From positions 1 to 7,386 of the forward strand of contig JACMLD010000344.1 of assembly GCA_014379785.1 (NCBI GenBank): a DNA stretch of 7,386 nucleotides, in the 5' to 3' direction. The notes below the pieces were generated by a model. It had not been told where the DNA came from, made no database searches, and was given only the letters and a program-made list of their open reading frames with translations. Source of the stretch: Chitinophagaceae bacterium (GTDB taxonomy: Bacteria > Bacteroidota > Bacteroidia > Chitinophagales > Chitinophagaceae). Positions 5,479 to 7,386 of this stretch are shown here, piece after piece; position 1 is the stretch's first letter; the number at the start of each line of letters is the position of its first letter. Made by a program: the position numbers and the translations under genes.

Positions 5479-5778
5479 ATGAAAAATATTAGTGCAGCCG
5501 ATCTGAAAGCAAAGATGAATGCAGGTGAAAAAATAAACCTGATTGATGTCCGCGAACCCAATGAATTTGCGGAGTCAAATATCCCCGGAGCCATTCTGGT
5601 GCCACTTAGCAAAATTCAGATGATGGATATCGATCCAATAGAAGATATGAAGGAGGAAGAAATTTTCGTGCATTGCCGCAGCGGTAAGCGCAGTGTTACC
5701 GCCTGCCAGTTCCTCGAAGGCATGGGTTTCACCAATCTCACGAATGTTGAGGGAGGGATATTGGCGTGGAAAGAGTAG
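5479..5778 (+). CDS. Single-domain rhodanese-like protein
   Basis: A 99-residue rhodanese domain with no signal peptide, so probably cytoplasmic. The family moves sulfane sulfur through a cysteine persulfide, classically from thiosulfate. Landmarks: LIDVREPNEF (21-30) with the conserved Asp-x-Arg-Glu, HIPGA-like SNIPGAILVPL (33-43), the six-residue active-site loop starting at Cys66 (CRSGKRS), and NVEGGILAWKE (89-99), the classic C-terminal ending. The active cysteine is present, so it should be catalytic. Loop size 6 fits thiosulfate:sulfurtransferase (GlpE/PspE-like) and not the 7-residue Cdc25-type loop. The ATG lies 1 nt after the PASTA stop (TGATATG), pointing to translational coupling. 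The function within this gene group is unknown; no cysteine-desulfurase or tRNA-thiolation gene is visible nearby. Confidence 0.93.
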   Translation: MKNISAADLKAKMNAGEKINLIDVREPNEFAESNIPGAILVPLSKIQMMDIDPIEDMKEEEIFVHCRSGKRSVTACQFLEGMGFTNLTNVEGGILAWKE

Positions 5779-5782
5779 ATGT

Positions 5783-5820
5783 GGAAATTTGAAAATATGC
5801 AGAATGTGATAAATGTGATG
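5783..5820 (+). repeat. Degenerate ATGTG tract after the rhodanese stop
   Basis: Directly after the stop codon come GTGGAAATTTGAAAATATG, CAGAATGTG, ATAAATGTG and ATGAAGG: A/G-rich units of about 9 nt on the plus strand, like the tract after the ligase. It ends at the border of palindromic element copy 2. No terminator of the usual kind lies between. Confidence 0.45.
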
Positions 5821-5823
5821 AAG

Positions 5824-5946
5824 GCAGTCATTTCGACCGACGTCGAGCGCAGCGAGAGGGAGCGGAGAAATCCCCGGCCGGTAATCAAATAATAGCAGGG
5901 GATTTCTCCACCCGCATCGCTTCGCGATGGGAGTCGAAATGACTGC
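5824..5946. repeat. Palindromic intergenic repeat element, copy 2
   Basis: Perfect 14-bp terminal inverted repeats gcagtcatttcgac (5824-5837) and gtcgaaatgactgc (5933-5946) enclose a second perfect 12-bp inverted repeat, ggagaaatcccc (5864-5875) and ggggatttctcc (5898-5909), around a 22-nt loop. A small side hairpin catcgc-ttc-gcgatg lies in the right arm (5915-5929). The middle parts of the two arms are unlike each other, so the fold is a stem with bulging side structures. The left arm, read in reverse complement, equals the right arm of copy 1 (1832-1870) apart from two extra 6-nt blocks. There is no ORF of its own, so it could only move with help (MITE-like) or be a REP-type structure. It lies between convergent genes and could end transcription from both sides. 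Confidence 0.8.
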
Positions 5947-5966
5947 AGCTGACACATGCTTCACAT

Positions 5967-5979
5967 TGCGCGAAGCGCA
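5967..5979. repeat. Short GC-rich hairpin
   Basis: TGCGC-GAA-GCGCA is a perfect 5-bp stem with a 3-nt loop, flanked on both sides by TCACA-like sequence. It lies about 40 nt past the receptor stop codon on the minus strand. There is no T run next to it, so it is not a classical terminator by itself. Confidence 0.35.
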
Positions 5980-5980
5980 T

Positions 5981-6020
5981 CACATTCTCCCTCATCCTCC
6001 CTCATTCTCCCTCATTCTCT
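5981..6020 (-). repeat. 10-nt tandem repeat at the receptor stop codon
   Basis: On the plus strand four successive 10-mers read cacattctcc, ctcatcctcc, ctcattctcc, ctcattctct. On the coding (minus) strand this is a run of GAGAATGAGG-type units that begins at the last base of the TonB-receptor TGA codon. The period is exactly 10 nt with two to four differences between units. The purine-rich strand again matches the transcribed gene, as after the ligase and the rhodanese. Confidence 0.65.
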
Positions 6021-7386
6021 CACAACTTCACATTCACCCCAATCATCGCATTCCTGCCCGCCATAGGGAAATAGAAATTCTCGGTGACCGGACTGTCGTT
6101 ATATATATACGAGTAGGTATAACCGTTAGCCTCGTAGTTTTTGTTCCACACATTTGAAAGCTGACCGATGATCACTACCTCTTTCAATCCACGGATTTTG
6201 AGATTGTACTGAAGCCGGAGGTCCTGCACAAAATAGCCCTGGATCTTTCGCGCATCATTCATGCTGTTGTCAAGATACTGTTCACCTACATACTTGCTGA
6301 TCAGGTCGATTTCTGCATTTGCAAAAGGAAACAATTGAACCAGGCCCGATCCGGTCACTGCCGGACTGAATGCCATCGTAGTCTTTTTATAGAAAAAACT
6401 GTCCTGTTTGATCAGATCAAAGTTGGCATCGTACCGCGGCACGTTGTCGGTAAACTCCAGCACCTTGTTTTCGCTGAGTGTCAGGTTGCCACTTACCTGC
6501 AGAATCTTCCCGATACGGTATCGTCCCTGCAGTTCCACTCCCAGGCGATAACTGTTTGGCACATTGATACGAACTGCATCACCCACATCGTTGATCTTGC
6601 CGGTCAGTACCAGCTGATCTTTGTAGCGCATGAAGTACCCATTCACACCCCATGCATAATTGTATTTGTTGGTTTCGATACCGAGTTCTACATCGTGCAG
6701 CTGTTCGCGTTTTGGCCTGGCAACGGCAGTTCCCGTTTCAAAATCATTGCGATTGGGTTCCTTGTTTGCCATTGCATAAGACGCGTATGCTATAAGGGAG
6801 CCACTGGTATAGGTGAGACCGGCCTTGGGATTGAAGAAATGAAAAGTATTGTCGGTCTTCAGGTCCGGAAACTTTCTCGTGCCACCGATATTGTAATTGA
6901 CCGTGCGGTACTGCAAATCGCCATATGCCTCGAGGTTCTCCGTGAGCTTTTGCTGGTATTTCACAAAAACGTTCAGGTCTTTTTTTGTGGCTTCGTAATA
7001 GTAGTTCTGAAAGTTTTTTGGTATGCCCATCATTGCCCATGGTATGCGGCCATAGTGCTTTCCGTCGTACTGGTTCCACCCGCCACCGATGGTAAGCTGG
7101 TTGCCTGCCCCTTTGCGGATGAGAGAAAAAATACCTCCGTAAAAGTTATTGTCGAGCCATAGCTGTCGAACGAGGTCTGTCCGAGTGACCGTTTCATTGC
7201 CGACCGTGAAATTGGGAAGACCATAACTGCTGTACTTCGCAGCTTTTTTAAATTCTTCGTAGTATCCTTTTCCCTTTGTAAGAAAAACGGCTGTGTTGAA
7301 ACTCCAGTTTGTATCGAACTTGTGATTATAAAACGCCTGGTAGTGATCCTGCTGGTAATTATCGGTTTGGTTTTCGTAAAGAAATC
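6020..7386 (-). CDS. TonB-dependent outer-membrane receptor, C-terminal part (5' end beyond window)
   Basis: The frame is open from the right edge to the TGA at 6020-6022, giving 454 residues; the first in-frame ATG (7033) is internal, so the gene starts outside the window. The sequence is the C-terminal part of a beta barrel: alternating polar/aromatic strands such as YGGIFSLIRKGAGNQLTIGG, GGWNQYDGKHYGRIPWA, SLIAYASYAMANKEPNRNDFE, a typical TonB-receptor barrel stretch, HDVELGIETNKYNYAWGVNG, and a last strand ending NAMIGVNVKL. These proteins import siderophores, cobalamin, metals or glycans across the outer membrane using TonB energy. The plug domain, TonB box and any carboxypeptidase-like N-terminal domain lie outside. 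The final residue is Leu, not the common C-terminal Phe. No SusD-type partner is seen downstream, so a glycan (SusC/D) system is not supported by what is visible. The substrate is unknown. It is convergent with the rhodanese group. Confidence 0.92.
   Translation of the reverse strand, partial: FLYENQTDNYQQDHYQAFYNHKFDTNWSFNTAVFLTKGKGYYEEFKKAAKYSSYGLPNFTVGNETVTRTDLVRQLWLDNNFYGGIFSLIRKGAGNQLTIGGGWNQYDGKHYGRIPWAMMGIPKNFQNYYYEATKKDLNVFVKYQQKLTENLEAYGDLQYRTVNYNIGGTRKFPDLKTDNTFHFFNPKAGLTYTSGSLIAYASYAMANKEPNRNDFETGTAVARPKREQLHDVELGIETNKYNYAWGVNGYFMRYKDQLVLTGKINDVGDAVRINVPNSYRLGVELQGRYRIGKILQVSGNLTLSENKVLEFTDNVPRYDANFDLIKQDSFFYKKTTMAFSPAVTGSGLVQLFPFANAEIDLISKYVGEQYLDNSMNDARKIQGYFVQDLRLQYNLKIRGLKEVVIIGQLSNVWNKNYEANGYTYSYIYNDSPVTENFYFPMAGRNAMIGVNVKL

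Noticed and set aside
5616..5964. Minus-strand frames of 113 and 129 residues over the rhodanese and element copy 2
   Set aside because: They are antisense to the rhodanese and run through the repeat; no start context or domain supports them.
4544..6020. CRISPR array
   Set aside because: The repeats are 7-16 nt low-complexity units without uniform spacers, and no cas gene is present.
6335..7162. 275-residue plus-strand frame opposite the TonB-dependent receptor
   Set aside because: It lies wholly antisense to a clear receptor barrel and has no motif of its own.

Overview
The window looks like a chromosomal segment of a Bacteroidota bacterium, most likely in or near the Chitinophagaceae (inferred from protein style, not searched). 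The evidence is a TonB-dependent receptor of Bacteroidota type, promoter boxes fitting the Bacteroidota consensus (TTG, 17-23 nt, TAnnTTTG), A/T-rich leaders without clear Shine-Dalgarno sites, and palindromic intergenic repeats of a kind common in this phylum. There are seven protein genes. All are intact except the last, which is cut by the right edge. No tRNA, rRNA, CRISPR array, transposase or phage gene is visible.

Layout. On the minus strand lie a periplasmic HtrA/DegP-type serine protease (53-1555), with a hairpin at the window edge as its probable terminator, and a LuxC-family acyl-CoA reductase (1872-2870). The 316 nt between them hold a G-quadruplex-capable tract and the first palindromic repeat, which ends at the base next to the reductase stop codon. 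The reductase diverges from a dicluster ferredoxin (2929-3276, plus). The 58 nt between them carry two facing, overlapping promoter candidates. After the ferredoxin comes a gap with three successive hairpins, the last a strong terminator; it may be a small RNA or the ferredoxin 3' UTR.

A plus-strand cell-envelope group follows: D-Ala-D-Ala ligase (3532-4524), a membrane-anchored three-PASTA protein starting with GTG (4653-5477) and a single-domain rhodanese (5479-5778) whose start is 1 nt after the PASTA stop. Ligase and PASTA protein plausibly share a theme: one makes the D-Ala-D-Ala dipeptide of peptidoglycan precursors, the other carries domains that elsewhere bind peptidoglycan stems. The rhodanese is probably co-translated, but its link to them is unknown. 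The second palindromic element lies between the rhodanese and the convergent TonB-dependent receptor (6020 to the right edge, minus).

Most of the window is ordinary. The observations most worth a second look are the three-hairpin region after the ferredoxin, the facing promoters of the reductase/ferredoxin pair, two related palindromic elements with unequal arms, and short purine-rich ATGTG/ATGAG tracts just after three stop codons, each with its purine-rich strand on the coding side. I did not find convincing evidence for a new defence, mobile or biosynthetic system.
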